Positions 49,042 through 58,722 of a stretch of DNA of 64,000 nt are shown in pieces. The DNA comes from Arthrobacter sp. StoSoilB5 (GTDB taxonomy: Bacteria; Actinomycetota; Actinomycetes; Actinomycetales; Micrococcaceae). The first letter of the stretch is position 1. Every line of letters starts with the position of its first letter. A program made the position numbers and the translations under genes. The notes below the pieces were generated by a model, which saw only the letters and a list, made by a program, of their open reading frames with translations, ran no database searches and was not told the DNA's origin. Location of the stretch: positions 1,922,001-1,986,000 of the forward strand of contig NZ_AP024646.1 in assembly GCF_019977235.1 (NCBI RefSeq). The letters are read 5' to 3'.

Positions 49042-50262
49042 CTACTTGGGTGAAGGCGTCAGCGGTTCCCGGTCCGTCAGCAACCAGCGGACCAGGATGC
49101 CTCCTGCCAAGGCCCAGAAGGCGGCACCCACTCCGGCGAAGCTGATCCCTGAGGCGGCAAGCAGGAAAGTGATGCAAGCGGGTATGCGCTCCTCGGCAAC
49201 TGATAATGCGGAGGAGACAGCTGAGGCCAGGGTACCGAGCAATGCAAGCCCTGCGACCGCTTCCAGCAAACCCGCCGGTGCGGCAGCCACCACCGTCACC
49301 AGGGCCGCGGAGAACGCGGCCAGTATCAGGTAGCCCAGTCCGGCCACGAACGCGGCGATCCAACGCCTGCCGTGATCTTTCCCCGCTTCCTCGCCCGCGG
49401 CCAAGGCGGCACTCAACGCTGCCAGGTTGATGGCATGGCCTCCGAAAACAGCGCCCGCGATGGTTCCAGCTCCAGTGACCAGCATGGATGCCCGCCATGG
49501 CGTTGTGTAGCCGAAGGATTTGAGCACGGCGACGCCGGGAATGTTCTGCGATGCCATCGTGACAATGAACAGTGGCAGGGCAAGTCCCACTGCTGCCTCC
49601 GCAGTAAATTTCGGCGTGGTCCATTCGAGCCGTGGCAACATGTCATCGCCGGGAATCTGAACGCCGTTCGTCACGATATGGATGCCGATGACGGCGAGGG
49701 CGACCAATAGTGAAGCAGGTACCGCCCATCGGGGCGCGAACTTCATCATCACCAACCAACTAAGGGCCACCGGGCCAACCAGCAGGGGCGCTTCTCCCAG
49801 CGATTGGAAAGGCGCCAGGCAAAGGGGGAGCAGCACGCCCGCAAGCATGGCCTGCGCCAGCGCTGTCGGTATCTTCGTCATGAGCCTGCCAAGGGTGGGC
49901 AGTAACCCAGTCAGGACGATCAGCACCCCGACGACGACGAACGCACCCACCGCTGCCGGCCAGCCGCCGTCGACCATTCCTGCCGAGGCGAGGAGCGCCG
50001 CACCGGGGGTGGACCAAGCGAGCGTGACGGGCATTTTCGACTTCCACGCCAGCCATAAGATGCCCAGTCCAAACGTCAGCGTGAGGGCCAGGAGGCCGCT
50101 GGAGGCTTGCGCCTGGTTGGCGCCAACGGCTTTCAGTCCGGCAAGGACCACAGCGAAGGAGGACGTGAAACCGACGAGTGCGGTGACGATGCCCGCAGTA
50201 ATGGGCGGCCCCAACGTGTCCTGGCTGGAGGGGCGCTGGACTGCGGAAGAGGCGGAAGGCAT
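49042..50262 (-). CDS. BenE-family benzoate/H+ symporter-like membrane protein
   Basis: 406 aa. About twelve hydrophobic helices; the conserved MPVTLAWSTPGAALL near 75 and GGHAINLAALSAALAAG near 255 are BenE signatures. Predicted to import benzoate or other aromatic/xanthine-type substrates; no aromatic catabolism genes are nearby. ATG 50262 is used, with TTG 50283 as an alternative; neither has a clear ribosome-binding site. Convergent with zapE, 13 bases apart. Confidence 0.87.
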   Translation of the reverse strand: MPSASSAVQRPSSQDTLGPPITAGIVTALVGFTSSFAVVLAGLKAVGANQAQASSGLLALTLTFGLGILWLAWKSKMPVTLAWSTPGAALLASAGMVDGGWPAAVGAFVVVGVLIVLTGLLPTLGRLMTKIPTALAQAMLAGVLLPLCLAPFQSLGEAPLLVGPVALSWLVMMKFAPRWAVPASLLVALAVIGIHIVTNGVQIPGDDMLPRLEWTTPKFTAEAAVGLALPLFIVTMASQNIPGVAVLKSFGYTTPWRASMLVTGAGTIAGAVFGGHAINLAALSAALAAGEEAGKDHGRRWIAAFVAGLGYLILAAFSAALVTVVAAAPAGLLEAVAGLALLGTLASAVSSALSVAEERIPACITFLLAASGISFAGVGAAFWALAGGILVRWLLTDREPLTPSPK

Positions 50263-50309
50263 GAAGACCAAAATACCGGACAAGAAGCTGGGGACCGGTT
50301 AAACGCCAA

Positions 50310-50345
50310 GGGCACCGGTGGCGCCTCTCGGCGGGACCGGTGCCC
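50310..50345 (-). terminator. Hairpin after the antitoxin-like gene
   Basis: Perfect 10-bp inverted repeat GGGCACCGGT / ACCGGTGCCC (50310-50319 / 50336-50345), 33 bases past the antitoxin-like stop on the minus strand and upstream of benE-like. Confidence 0.65.
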
Positions 50346-50378
50346 CCTTGACGTATCTGGTACGGCGGGCTCAGGCAG

Positions 50379-50606
50379 CTACAGCTGCTTCGGCTCATCC
50401 GCGACGGGAGCCTGTGCGGCGTCTCCGTCTGTTGTAGCCACGAAGTCGGAAGCGGCATTCTGAACCGCGTCAACCTGACCTGCGAACTTGCCGCCTGTCT
50501 TCTGGTCAACGAAGTCTCCGGCCTTTTCGATGCCATTCTGAATGGCTTCTTCGTTGCCCTGAATGAGACCCTGAGCCTTACCCTTCAGGTCGTCAATTAA
50601 ACCCAC
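50379..50606 (-). CDS. MT0933-like antitoxin family protein (orphan)
   Basis: 75 aa from GTG 50606, preceded by a good GGGAGGT site. LIDDLKGKAQGLIQGNEEAIQNGIEKAGDFVDQKTGGKF matches the pattern of the MT0933/Rv0909 antitoxin family: short amphipathic helices with KGK, a middle KAGDFVDQKTGGK and an acidic C-terminus. In M. tuberculosis Rv0909 pairs with the Rv0910 toxin, but here no small toxin gene is adjacent. It may instead be a stand-alone stress protein, similar in look to CsbD. Confidence 0.75.
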   Translation of the reverse strand: MGLIDDLKGKAQGLIQGNEEAIQNGIEKAGDFVDQKTGGKFAGQVDAVQNAASDFVATTDGDAAQAPVADEPKQL

Positions 50607-50695
50607 GGGCACCTCCCTTCCTTCGCGGAGCCAGTTCGCTCCTCCGCGTCCGACCCTAACACCAGATTCAGGGTGTGCCAAGGATTCCAGGCGCG

Positions 50696-52150
50696 CTACG
50701 CCAAGGGCTTACTGAGCTCCAGGTGGCGCGGGCTGTCCGGATTCATGAGGGAGTGCTTACGGCCGTAGGAGAAGTAGATCACCAGGCCAACAACGAGCCA
50801 GACGCCAAAACGGAGCCAGGTTTCCCAATGCAGTTGGGACATCAGGAACCCGGACGCCAGCACGCCGAAGGCGGGAACTACTGGCATCCACGGCAAACGG
50901 AATGTGCGGGGGGCCTCAGGCCTCTTGTAGCGGAAGACGATGACGGAGATGCAAACCACAACGAATGCTGCCAGGATGCCGATGTTGGTGAGGTCGGCCA
51001 CTTCCTTGATGGGGAATACGCCCGCAAGGAACGCTGAGGCGATGCCCGCGATCCACGTCACACGCTGCGGCGTGCCGTGACGGTCGGTGCGGGCAAACCA
51101 GCCTGGCAGCAGGCCGTCGCGGCTCATGGAGAACCACACCCGGGTGACGCCCAGGAGGAACGTCAGCATAACGGTCAGGATGGACAGGACAGCGAACACC
51201 GAAATGATGGTGGCGATGATAGGCAAACCAACCCCGGTAAAGGCCGAGGCGAAGCCGGCCTTGGGATCGATGTCCTTGTAGTTCTGCATGCCCGTGAGGA
51301 CAAGCGTAGCTGCGACGTACAGCAGCATGGCGATGATCAACGACAGGACGATCGCCTTGGGCATGTGCTTCTTGCCGTCCTTGGCTTCTTCCGCGGCTGT
51401 ACTCATGGCGTCGTAACCGAAGACGGCGAAGAACACGGTGGCCGCACCGGCAAAGACCGGGCCGAAACCACTGGGCATGAACGGATTGAAGTTCTCAGTG
51501 TTGACGTAGAAAATGCCCAACCCGATGATGAACAGGATCAGCACTACCTTGATGGCGACAGCCACCAACTCGAAGCGGCCGAATGCCTTGGTTCCCCTGC
51601 TGAGGATCCACGTCACCAAGAGGCAGACGAGGATCGCCGGGAGGTTGATGATGCCGCCTTTGCCTTCATCGGCCGTGGACGTCATCCAAGTGGGCATGTG
51701 GATCCCGATCCCGGACAAGAAGGCGTCGAAGTACCCGGAGATGCCGATCGCCACAACGGCAACAATGGCGATGTATTCAAGCAGGAGATCCCAGCCAATG
51801 AACCAGCCGATGATCTCGCCCAAAGCCACATAGCCATAGGTGTAGGCGGAGCCGGCCCTGGGGATCATGCCGGCAAATTCGGCATAGGACAGTGCTGCGG
51901 CGCCGGAAGCAAGCCCGGCAATAAGGAAGGAGACGAGTACCGCAGGTCCGACGCCTGGGTTGTTTGCGTCGCCATGGGCCACAAGGCCGGCCAGCGAGAA
52001 AATGCCGACGCCGATAATGCCGCCGACGCCGATGGCCGTCAGTTGCCAAAGGCCAAGACTCTTGAAGAGTCCGCTGTGCTTGCTTTCTTCCTCAATATCG
52101 TCGATGGGCTTGCGCCTCATGACGGATTGGGAAGCCGTCTGTTGATTCAT
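50696..52150 (-). CDS. APC-superfamily amino-acid permease (CAT/YfnA type)
   Basis: 484 aa. About twelve to thirteen membrane helices; the APC consensus GVGGIIGVGIFSLAG near 40 and PRAGSAYTYGYVALGE near 100 are clear. Belongs to the cationic amino acid transporter branch. ATG 52150 has CAGGAG upstream. C-terminal tail is short. Not obviously linked to neighbours. Confidence 0.93.
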   Translation of the reverse strand: MNQQTASQSVMRRKPIDDIEEESKHSGLFKSLGLWQLTAIGVGGIIGVGIFSLAGLVAHGDANNPGVGPAVLVSFLIAGLASGAAALSYAEFAGMIPRAGSAYTYGYVALGEIIGWFIGWDLLLEYIAIVAVVAIGISGYFDAFLSGIGIHMPTWMTSTADEGKGGIINLPAILVCLLVTWILSRGTKAFGRFELVAVAIKVVLILFIIGLGIFYVNTENFNPFMPSGFGPVFAGAATVFFAVFGYDAMSTAAEEAKDGKKHMPKAIVLSLIIAMLLYVAATLVLTGMQNYKDIDPKAGFASAFTGVGLPIIATIISVFAVLSILTVMLTFLLGVTRVWFSMSRDGLLPGWFARTDRHGTPQRVTWIAGIASAFLAGVFPIKEVADLTNIGILAAFVVVCISVIVFRYKRPEAPRTFRLPWMPVVPAFGVLASGFLMSQLHWETWLRFGVWLVVGLVIYFSYGRKHSLMNPDSPRHLELSKPLA

Positions 52151-52292
52151 GGGGGTACTCCTGCCAGTTGGCGTGGAACGGTGATGAGCTCGCATTACAT
52201 TGTGCGAGACGAATCACATTAGATAAAGCGACTTTTTCTTAGGTGTATCAGTTACCTCAAATAACGAATGGAGTATGGCTCTCATTGGGCAT

Positions 52293-52317
52293 AAAAAAAG
52301 CAGCTCCGAGGAGCTGC
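52293..52317 (-). terminator. Intrinsic terminator of the minus-strand tRNA cluster
   Basis: 8-bp stem GCAGCTCC / GGAGCTGC (52300-52307 / 52310-52317) followed on the minus strand by seven T, directly after the last tRNA-Gly. Confidence 0.9.
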
Positions 52318-52326
52318 CTTTTTTGT

Positions 52327-52534
<208 letters not shown>

Positions 52535-52558
52535 GTTTCCGGGTCCTTATGAAAGGAG

Positions 52559-52763
<205 letters not shown>

Positions 52764-52801
52764 ATGCATCCAGCCGTGACTGGAAGACATGGTTTTCACC
52801 G

Positions 52802-52872
52802 AGGTGGGTACGGGATTCGAACCCGTGTATACGGCTTTGCAGGCCGCTGCCTCGCCTCTCGGCCAACCCACC
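52802..52872 (-). tRNA. tRNA-Cys (GCA)
   Basis: 71 nt: acceptor GGTGGGT/ACCCACC, anticodon stem CGGCC/AGCCG with the UGCAAA loop giving anticodon GCA, T-loop TTCGAAT, discriminator U; CCA not encoded. Sits between the Val and third Gly copies. Confidence 0.95.
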
Positions 52873-52917
52873 GTGTAAGCAGATTCCGAGGAATTCGTGC
52901 CTTGACAGTGCCTTGCG

Positions 52918-52990
<73 letters not shown>

Positions 52991-53048
52991 AGTGCCGTAA
53001 CGCCGGCCTGCCCAGTAGGCATTCCGTCGCTTTCCGACGAGTAAAAAC

Positions 53049-53054
53049 TCTATA
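53049..53054 (-). promoter_or_regulatory. Candidate -10 of the tRNA cluster
   Basis: TATAGA on the minus strand, about 59 bases upstream of the first tRNA-Gly, followed by a T-rich stretch. A -35 such as TTTGGA about 16 bases upstream is weak. The rest of 52991-53262 shows no gene. Confidence 0.4.
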
Positions 53055-53198
53055 GGAGGTTGCTTGAAACTCCAAATCGGTTGGTTGCTTTGGCTTCTTA
53101 AGGGGCTTGGATCCTTGAATTTACACGGTTGGCGGGGAGTTTCACGGCTGTAATTCCAGCCTTGTGATTCGGTCTGGGCAATGTGGCCTGGATGCGTT

Positions 53199-53226
53199 TT
53201 GCATTCCAGCCACGGTGGGCTAGTCT
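53199..53226 (+). promoter_or_regulatory. Candidate promoter of tRNA-Val (CAC)
   Basis: TTGCAT (53199) and TAGTCT (53221) separated by 16 bases, 37 bases upstream of the tRNA. Confidence 0.4.
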
Positions 53227-53262
53227 TCTGTATGCACCAGCGAGCTGATGCAGGTTTCACCC

Positions 53263-53337
53263 GGGCGATTGGCGCAGTGGTAGCGCGCTTCGTTCACACC
53301 GAAGAGGTCACTGGTTCGAACCCAGTATCGCCCACCA
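53263..53337 (+). tRNA. tRNA-Val (CAC)
   Basis: 75 nt: acceptor GGGCGAT/ATCGCCC, anticodon stem CTTCG/CGAAG, loop TTCACAC, anticodon CAC, T-arm CTGGTTCGAACCCAG, discriminator A and encoded CCA. Its body resembles tRNA-Val(GAC). Its 3' side borders the accessory region. Confidence 0.97.
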
Positions 53338-53340
53338 AAA

Positions 53341-53367
53341 GAAACCCCCGGACTTCCCGGGGGTTTC
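53341..53367 (+). terminator. Intrinsic terminator after tRNA-Val (CAC)
   Basis: Perfect 11-bp stem GAAACCCCCGG / CCGGGGGTTTC with a 5-base loop, followed by TTCGTTTT. The next 220 bases up to 53590 hold nothing recognisable. Confidence 0.92.
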
Positions 53368-53590
53368 TTCGTTTTACGCCCAGGGCGTCGCATCGATCGC
53401 TATCGCGCCGGGGATGAGTTTGTCATCGCGTGGGTTACATCGGTCCAAGAGCTAGGAATGCTCCAGCGGGTTCCACGAAACAGATCATGAACCCGGAGTG
53501 GGCGAGAAGCTCCGAATGTGACTGCGCTCACTGCTACATTGTTTCCGACGGGGGGCAAAGGGTGCTTCCTGCACGCCGAGGAGTTCCCGT

Positions 53591-54079
53591 ATGAGCCTTC
53601 AGATTCCGCGCCCTGGCGACCTACCCACAGCGACAACTGACGAGGACCCGAAGAAAAACCGCAAAGCCCGTACTTCCGTTGGCATCGGCCTCATTGCTGT
53701 CGCCGTGATCAGCGCGGCGGCAATGATTTGGCTGTATTCGTTGTATGGGGCTGGGCTAGCCAACCTCAACGACAGCGATAGGTCTGAACAAGCAGTCTTC
53801 GTGACCCTCAACATCTTCTACTTCATGGCGCTTGCTGCGGTTGGCATTTGGAATGTCGCTGCCAGGCGTAGCACATCCAAACTGCCGCTCATTGCTGCGC
53901 TTGTCTTGTCGTGCCTAGCGCTGACGTTCACTGTTATCAACATCCTTGACTTCGCGACGACCAGCGGCAGGATTCCGAGTCTGTTTATGTTGTTCCTGAA
54001 TTTGGGTATCTGCGTTCAGACAGTCAGGCTCTTGCTCGTGAAGCCAACGCTGGACCGTTCTGTTGTTTCCCCGTACTAG
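53591..54079 (+). CDS. Hypothetical four-helix membrane protein
   Basis: 162 aa. A polar N-terminus (1-27, ending KKNRKAR) precedes four hydrophobic helices at about 28-50, 68-90, 97-117 and 128-148. No known family recognised. GAGGAG sits 9 bases upstream of the ATG. First gene of the accessory region after tRNA-Val. Confidence 0.7.
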   Translation: MSLQIPRPGDLPTATTDEDPKKNRKARTSVGIGLIAVAVISAAAMIWLYSLYGAGLANLNDSDRSEQAVFVTLNIFYFMALAAVGIWNVAARRSTSKLPLIAALVLSCLALTFTVINILDFATTSGRIPSLFMLFLNLGICVQTVRLLLVKPTLDRSVVSPY

Positions 54080-54151
54080 CTCCATCAAGTAGCAAACAGA
54101 CAGAGCACCCCAGCAGCCGGATACAGATTTGCGCGCCCTCGTCGCTCTACG

Positions 54152-55378
54152 ATGGACGGATGCCCTGATGAAATCAAGAAGCACCGTTTCCTGACCGTTG
54201 AACAAGTCGCTGAGGAACTCAACGTCTCCGCAGTTCAGATACGGGCGCTGTTGAAGGCAGGTGATCTGAGGGGCATTCAGATCGGCGGACGGAATGTTTG
54301 GTGCATTGCTGCAAGCGATGTCGAGGACTACATCGCTGAGGCATACGGGCTCACTGCTGAACGGATCGCCGCCGGTGACCCCCGGACTGAGCTGGCTGGT
54401 CGCGGACCCATTGAGCATTTCGGCGAGAGGCTTCGCGCCTCGAAGTTCGGGCACAAGATGACGCGGGACATGTATGCGTACCCGAGCCGTGCCCAGAAGC
54501 AGCGGCCGAAACGCGAAGTGCTAGGGGAGCAGCCGTGGGAAGACACGGCCTTGTGCTACCGGGATGATGAACATACCCAGCACTCGGACCTGTACCTTTT
54601 GTGGCAGCGCGATGTGGGGTTGCGAAACTTTGACCTGTCCAGGGACTATTTCAGCTCGCTGGATGCTGACGAGTTCGAGACAGCACTCCAGCACTCCTTT
54701 CCAAGGGCCGCAGCTTCAAACCGGTGGAGTCACTGCCGGCTCTGGACGGCAAGGAGGGCGCATGCATCATGGTCTTCGACGAGTACAAGCACTTCTATAT
54801 CGGTCAGTCGTGGGACATTAGGAAGCGGATCAAGCAGCATTGGGGTGCCCGTAAACCCTTCGACCGGCTGATCTACGGACGGAGCATGTACAACTCGATC
54901 TTCCCAATTGATGAGCTGCGCGCCTTGGACACCACCCGGATCTACGCCGCCCGTAGCCGCAGCCCTTATACATTGGAAGAACGAGCAGAGGCCGCCGCGG
55001 ACCAGCGCTTTTGCCTGAACCGGTTGATGGGTGTGGAGCCGACACCAATGGCCCGGATGTTGTCCGGGCTCAGCCCCCGCGGCCGCACTCATGGGGTGGT
55101 CTCGACATCGTTGACCTATGCGGAATACGAACGTGAACGGGACGCAGTCCACGATGTCATAAGTCGTGGAAGGTCAACGGATGCCCCCCGGGCTGGTCGA
55201 GGTGCTCGCACAGATGGACATGAGCATTCATTCAGTCCAGCGGGAAGACGGCACGCAGTTCCTGTGGTCCCGGCGGGACAGTATCGCCAGTGCAGCCAAG
55301 CATAGCGACCTGAGCATGAAAGAGTTCGCGGGTTTCCTTGGCGCCATGGGGGAGAAGATTGTCTGGCCAGAGGACTAA
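54152..55378 (+). pseudogene. HTH/excisionase-like + GIY-YIG nuclease gene split by two frameshifts
   Basis: Three reading frames join into one protein of about 408 residues. Residues 1-75 form an excisionase-like helix-turn-helix (FLTVEQVAEELNVSAVQIRALLKAGDLRGIQIGG). A linker follows, then, in another frame from about 54703, a GIY-YIG nuclease core (YKHFYIGQSWDIRKRIKQHWG). From 55190 a third frame gives the C-terminus (GLVEVLAQMDMSIHSVQRE...WPED). The first shift lies near TTTCCAAGGG at 54698-54707 (one base missing); the second is one extra C in the C6 run 55184-55189. Either a decayed gene or two sequencing errors. GIY-YIG domains cut DNA in repair, homing or defence; the target is unknown. 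Confidence 0.75.
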
Positions 55379-55517
55379 AGGTCCTTCTTCGGGCGCAGTT
55401 CCTTATCCTTGAAGGTCTTGTACCCGGCGCAACGATCCATGGGGGAAAGCGGCACGTTTCACATCCATCGTCCGAATCGTCCCGTTGGGATTGATGCGTA
55501 ACGGTAGGGTGAGGCGC

Positions 55518-57413
55518 ATGCGCAGTTATCTGGCTCGTATCGCATTGTCTTGGTTCTGGCCTTCTTCTGCGCTGCCGTAGTTCCGGGTGGAAACCCTGCA
55601 GCGGCAGCTCCTGAAGTCAGCACCAATTATCCGGTCTCCGGTGATCTCACCTCCCTTGCATATGACCCCGCCACACGAACTCTTTACGCTGCAGATCTGG
55701 GCGGCAACACCGTCTCTGTTCTGAGAGACGGCGTGTTGACGACGAAAGTTGTCCTCGGACAGCACCCAGCCGCAACGGCGCTGGATCCGCGGACTCACTC
55801 TGTGTACGTGGTCAATTCGGCCAGCGACTCGGTTTCGATCATCAACGGCACCACGGTAACAGCCACTATCCCTGTGGCCCACCAGCCGATGGGAGTTGCT
55901 CTGGACCCTGGCACCGGCAAGGTCTATGTTGCCCACGGAACAACCGGGTTGACCGTCATTGAGGGCGACAAAGTGACCGGCTCGATTCCCGTTACTGGCG
56001 GGTACGTGTGGTCGGTTGCTGTGGACACTTCCACTCACACCGTGTATGCGGCCAACTATTCCAACAGCAAGGTCTCGGTCATCAACAATGGAGTGGTCAC
56101 ACAGACCATCCCCACCAAGAGCGGCGGTCCATTGTCGGTCGCGGTAGATTCAGTGACCCACGACGTCTATGTTCCGGGGGTCTTCGCCGGAACCAACTCA
56201 GTGATCAACGGGGACCGAGTCGTAAGGACCATCGAGTTTCGACACGTACATGGAGTTTCCGCGCTTCGTGGCTGTCGATTCGTCCACGCACGCTCTGTAC
56301 GTCACTCACATCGGCCTCGACACCGTGTCAGTCATCCACGGCAGCGCCACAACGAAGACGCTCGACGTCCCGCAACCGGGCACGCCCGTGGTAGATCCAG
56401 CAACCCACGCGGTCTATGTGCCTTCCCGGAGCGGATCAGTGTCGGTCATCCGGGATCCATCCAACCGGGATTTCACGGCGGACGGTCGTGCAGATGTGTT
56501 GGCAAGGGACACACATGGCGCCCTCTGGTTGTACCCGACCAGCGGCACCGGAGGCTGGCTTGCCCCTGAACGTGTGGGCCAGGGCTGGAACTCCATGACC
56601 TCCATCGTGGCAGCCGGCGACTTCAACACCGGCGGACGAGCGGACGTGCTGGCACGAGACGGAGACGGGGCGTTGTGGCTGTACGCGGGGAACGGGTCCG
56701 GGGGCTGGCTTCCAAGGGTTCAGGTCGGGCAAGGCTGGCAGTCGATGACTGCCCTTGTCGGCCCGGGTGACTTCGACGGCGACGGCTTCCCCGATGTCCT
56801 TGCTCGGGACCCGGCCGGTGTGCTGTGGCTATATCCGGGCAACGGGATCGGCGGCTGGTTTGGCCGCCTTCAAGTCGGGCAAGGCTGGAACGTCATGACA
56901 ACGATTCTTGGCTGCGGAGACTTCACGGCAGACACAGAACCCGACGTGCTGGCCCGCGACGCGGCAGGCCTGCTGTGGATATACCCTGGAGACGGGTCCG
57001 GCGGCTGGAAGCCGCGGGTTCAGGCAGGCCAGGGCTGGAACGCCATGAATACCATCGTCGCGCCGGGCGACTTCAACGGTGACGGCCGGGCCGACCTCCT
57101 CGCACGCGACAGCGCGGGAATCCTGGGCTGTATCCTCGCGCCAACGGAAACAGTTGGATGGCACGTGTCCAGGTCGGGCAGGGCTGGTTGGAAGGAGATC
57201 GACTTGGCAGGGCCAGGCTGGATCGAGTCGGCAGATGTCGACTCCGGCCGCGAGACCGAAGAGGGCGTCAAGCGCTGGTATGACCGCGCTGTTGCCACGG
57301 GGGAGGAACGAGTCCTTGCCTGGACTGCGGACGGTGATCTCCACAGCTACCGTCGGGATGAAATCACGCTCGGCGGGAAGTATGTACCGGTAGTGGAGCC
57401 ATGGTGTCCATGA
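55518..57413 (+). pseudogene. Secreted YVTN beta-propeller / FG-GAP (VCBS) repeat protein, several frameshifts
   Basis: Combined frames give a signal peptide (hydrophobic LVLAFFCAAVV then AAAAPE), then about five YVTN propeller repeats (TLYAADLGGNTVSVL, SVYVVNSASDSVSII and so on), then tandem 50-residue FG-GAP units (GDFxxDGxxDVLARDxxGxLWLYPG). Four indels are implied. One is near 55549, joining the ATG 55518 with good GTGAGG site to the propeller frame. One is an extra T in TTT 56237-56239. One is a missing base near 57126, and one is a compensating extra base near 57188. Such repeat proteins are surface or extracellular adhesins or lectin-like. Decay or sequencing error cannot be told apart here. 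Confidence 0.72.
56583..57181. repeat. Tandem 150-bp FG-GAP repeats
   Basis: Units start at GGCTGG 56583, 56733, 56883 and 57033, exactly 150 bp apart; the fifth start is at 57182 instead of 57183, which independently shows a 1-bp loss in unit four. Consensus GWxxMTxIVxxGDFxxDG. Confidence 0.9.
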
Positions 57414-57694
57414 CAATATTCGCCGGAGTAATTGTCGCTTTGGTTCTCTTGTCGCTGGTCATGTCAGTGGTGTTCTCTGCATCAGACGGTCAATGGGCCC
57501 GGCTGTTCCTGCCAGGTAGTTTTGGTCTCTTCGCTGCGCTTCTCGTCTTTTGGGCGCGTCAGGACTGTGACGCCCGGGCACGGCGACGGGAGCGGGGTGT
57601 GCCAGAGCCAAAGATGGGAAAGAGGCCAGTCAAGATTGATTTTCGTTGGCCATCGGTGCGGATGCGAGGCCGAAGCGAATCGTCTTTGCCGTGA
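57410..57694 (+). CDS. Small hypothetical membrane protein
   Basis: 94 aa. Two hydrophobic helices (about 2-23 and 30-50) and a basic C-terminal tail. The ATG overlaps the stop of the propeller/FG-GAP gene (ATGA), implying translational coupling and a possible partner role; ATG 57401 is an alternative start. No family recognised. Confidence 0.6.
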   Translation: MTIFAGVIVALVLLSLVMSVVFSASDGQWARLFLPGSFGLFAALLVFWARQDCDARARRRERGVPEPKMGKRPVKIDFRWPSVRMRGRSESSLP

Positions 57695-57773
57695 GAATCA
57701 ACGGGTGATACGCCTGTCCGGCGCCACCGGCAACAAAGCTGAATGACGAACACAACTGATGAGGGAGTTTGTA

Positions 57774-58157
57774 ATGGGTGCTTGGTCTACAGGTAGTTTC
57801 GGAAACGACGATGCTCTTGATTGGTTTGGTGACCTGCAAGAAGCACCTGAGGTGTGGCCGTTCATCGAGGAGACCCTGAGGTCCGGTTCGACCGAAAGTG
57901 TCGTCGCTGCCAGTGCTGTATTGGCAGTGCTCAGCGGACACGAACACACTGAAATCGATCGTGATGTCATCCAATGGGCCACTGGTCAGCGGGCTCCGTC
58001 GGCTGCCCTGAAACTGGCCGCTGCAGATGCGATCCAGGTCATCATCGACGATCCGGAAGTCGATGGGCACGACGTATGGGCCGAGCTAGGCGAAGACGAT
58101 GAGGATTACGTCGCTTGGCTGGCCAATTTGCAGCGTATCCAGGGTCTGTTGCGCTAA
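57774..58157 (+). CDS. DUF4259 family protein
   Basis: 127 aa. Begins MGAWSTGSFGNDDALDWFGDL, the defining DUF4259 start, and is acidic and helical throughout. Family members are small cytoplasmic proteins of unknown role, sometimes linked to polymorphic toxin immunity. GAGGGAG lies 7 bases upstream of the chosen ATG. Confidence 0.85.
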   Translation: MGAWSTGSFGNDDALDWFGDLQEAPEVWPFIEETLRSGSTESVVAASAVLAVLSGHEHTEIDRDVIQWATGQRAPSAALKLAAADAIQVIIDDPEVDGHDVWAELGEDDEDYVAWLANLQRIQGLLR

Positions 58158-58171
58158 CTGGCTGAACTATG

Positions 58172-58387
58172 TCAGGTCGGCGGCCAGCCGCGGGCGTGGC
58201 CATACTTCTGCCCCGTCGTCCCGGACAGCCCTGAGAGCGCAGCTACTTCGCGCACGCTGCCGCCGGCTTTCAGGGCATCAGAAACAGCCTGTTCCATCGT
58301 CAGCTGTGCCTCGGCACGTGCGGCCAGGCCGTCGAATATGCGCTGCGCCTGGGCTTCAGGGACACTGCCCTTCTTGCCAGGGCTCAT
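58172..58387 (-). CDS. Small helix-turn-helix protein
   Basis: 71 aa. Helical throughout; AGGSVREVAALSGLSGTTGQKYGHARGW in the C-terminal half looks like a helix-turn-helix recognition unit. No known family. Its ATG overlaps the TGA of a short upstream reading frame on the same strand, so it was once, or is, translationally coupled to it. Confidence 0.6.
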   Translation of the reverse strand: MSPGKKGSVPEAQAQRIFDGLAARAEAQLTMEQAVSDALKAGGSVREVAALSGLSGTTGQKYGHARGWPPT

Positions 58388-58575
58388 ATGGCGAGTTGGC
58401 CGAGGCTCTTGAGGTTGTTTGCGCTGGGGGAGGCGATGGCCTGGCTCACCGAGTCACTGGTGTGTTCGTAGTCGGTCAGGCCGTTCGGCACAACAGTGTG
58501 AGCGTAGAACTCCTGCTCAAAGGTCACGATACGGGCGTTGACTGCTTCGAGCTTTACACGCCAGGGGATGCTTGG
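58384..58575 (-). pseudogene. Remnant of a hypothetical gene (C-terminal fragment)
   Basis: A 63-codon open stretch with clear coding character (KLEAVNARIVTFEQEF, VVPNGLTDYEHTSDS, ends SLGQLAI) but no good start: a TAA stop precedes it and only an internal GTG is available. It ends in an ATGA overlap with the small HTH gene. Probably the 3' end of a gene truncated by rearrangement. Bases 58576-58722 beyond it show no gene. Confidence 0.45.
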
Positions 58576-58722
58576 TTAGCAAAGTACGGGGGTGTAACTG
58601 GCTGCCGGAAATCCCGTTTGGTGATGAACCCGATTCTTCCGCAGAGCGGAGCATTCGTGCGGGCACCAGGAAAAACTTCTTTCAATGTGTAACTATCAGT
58701 GGAGTCCCGGACAATACAGGGC

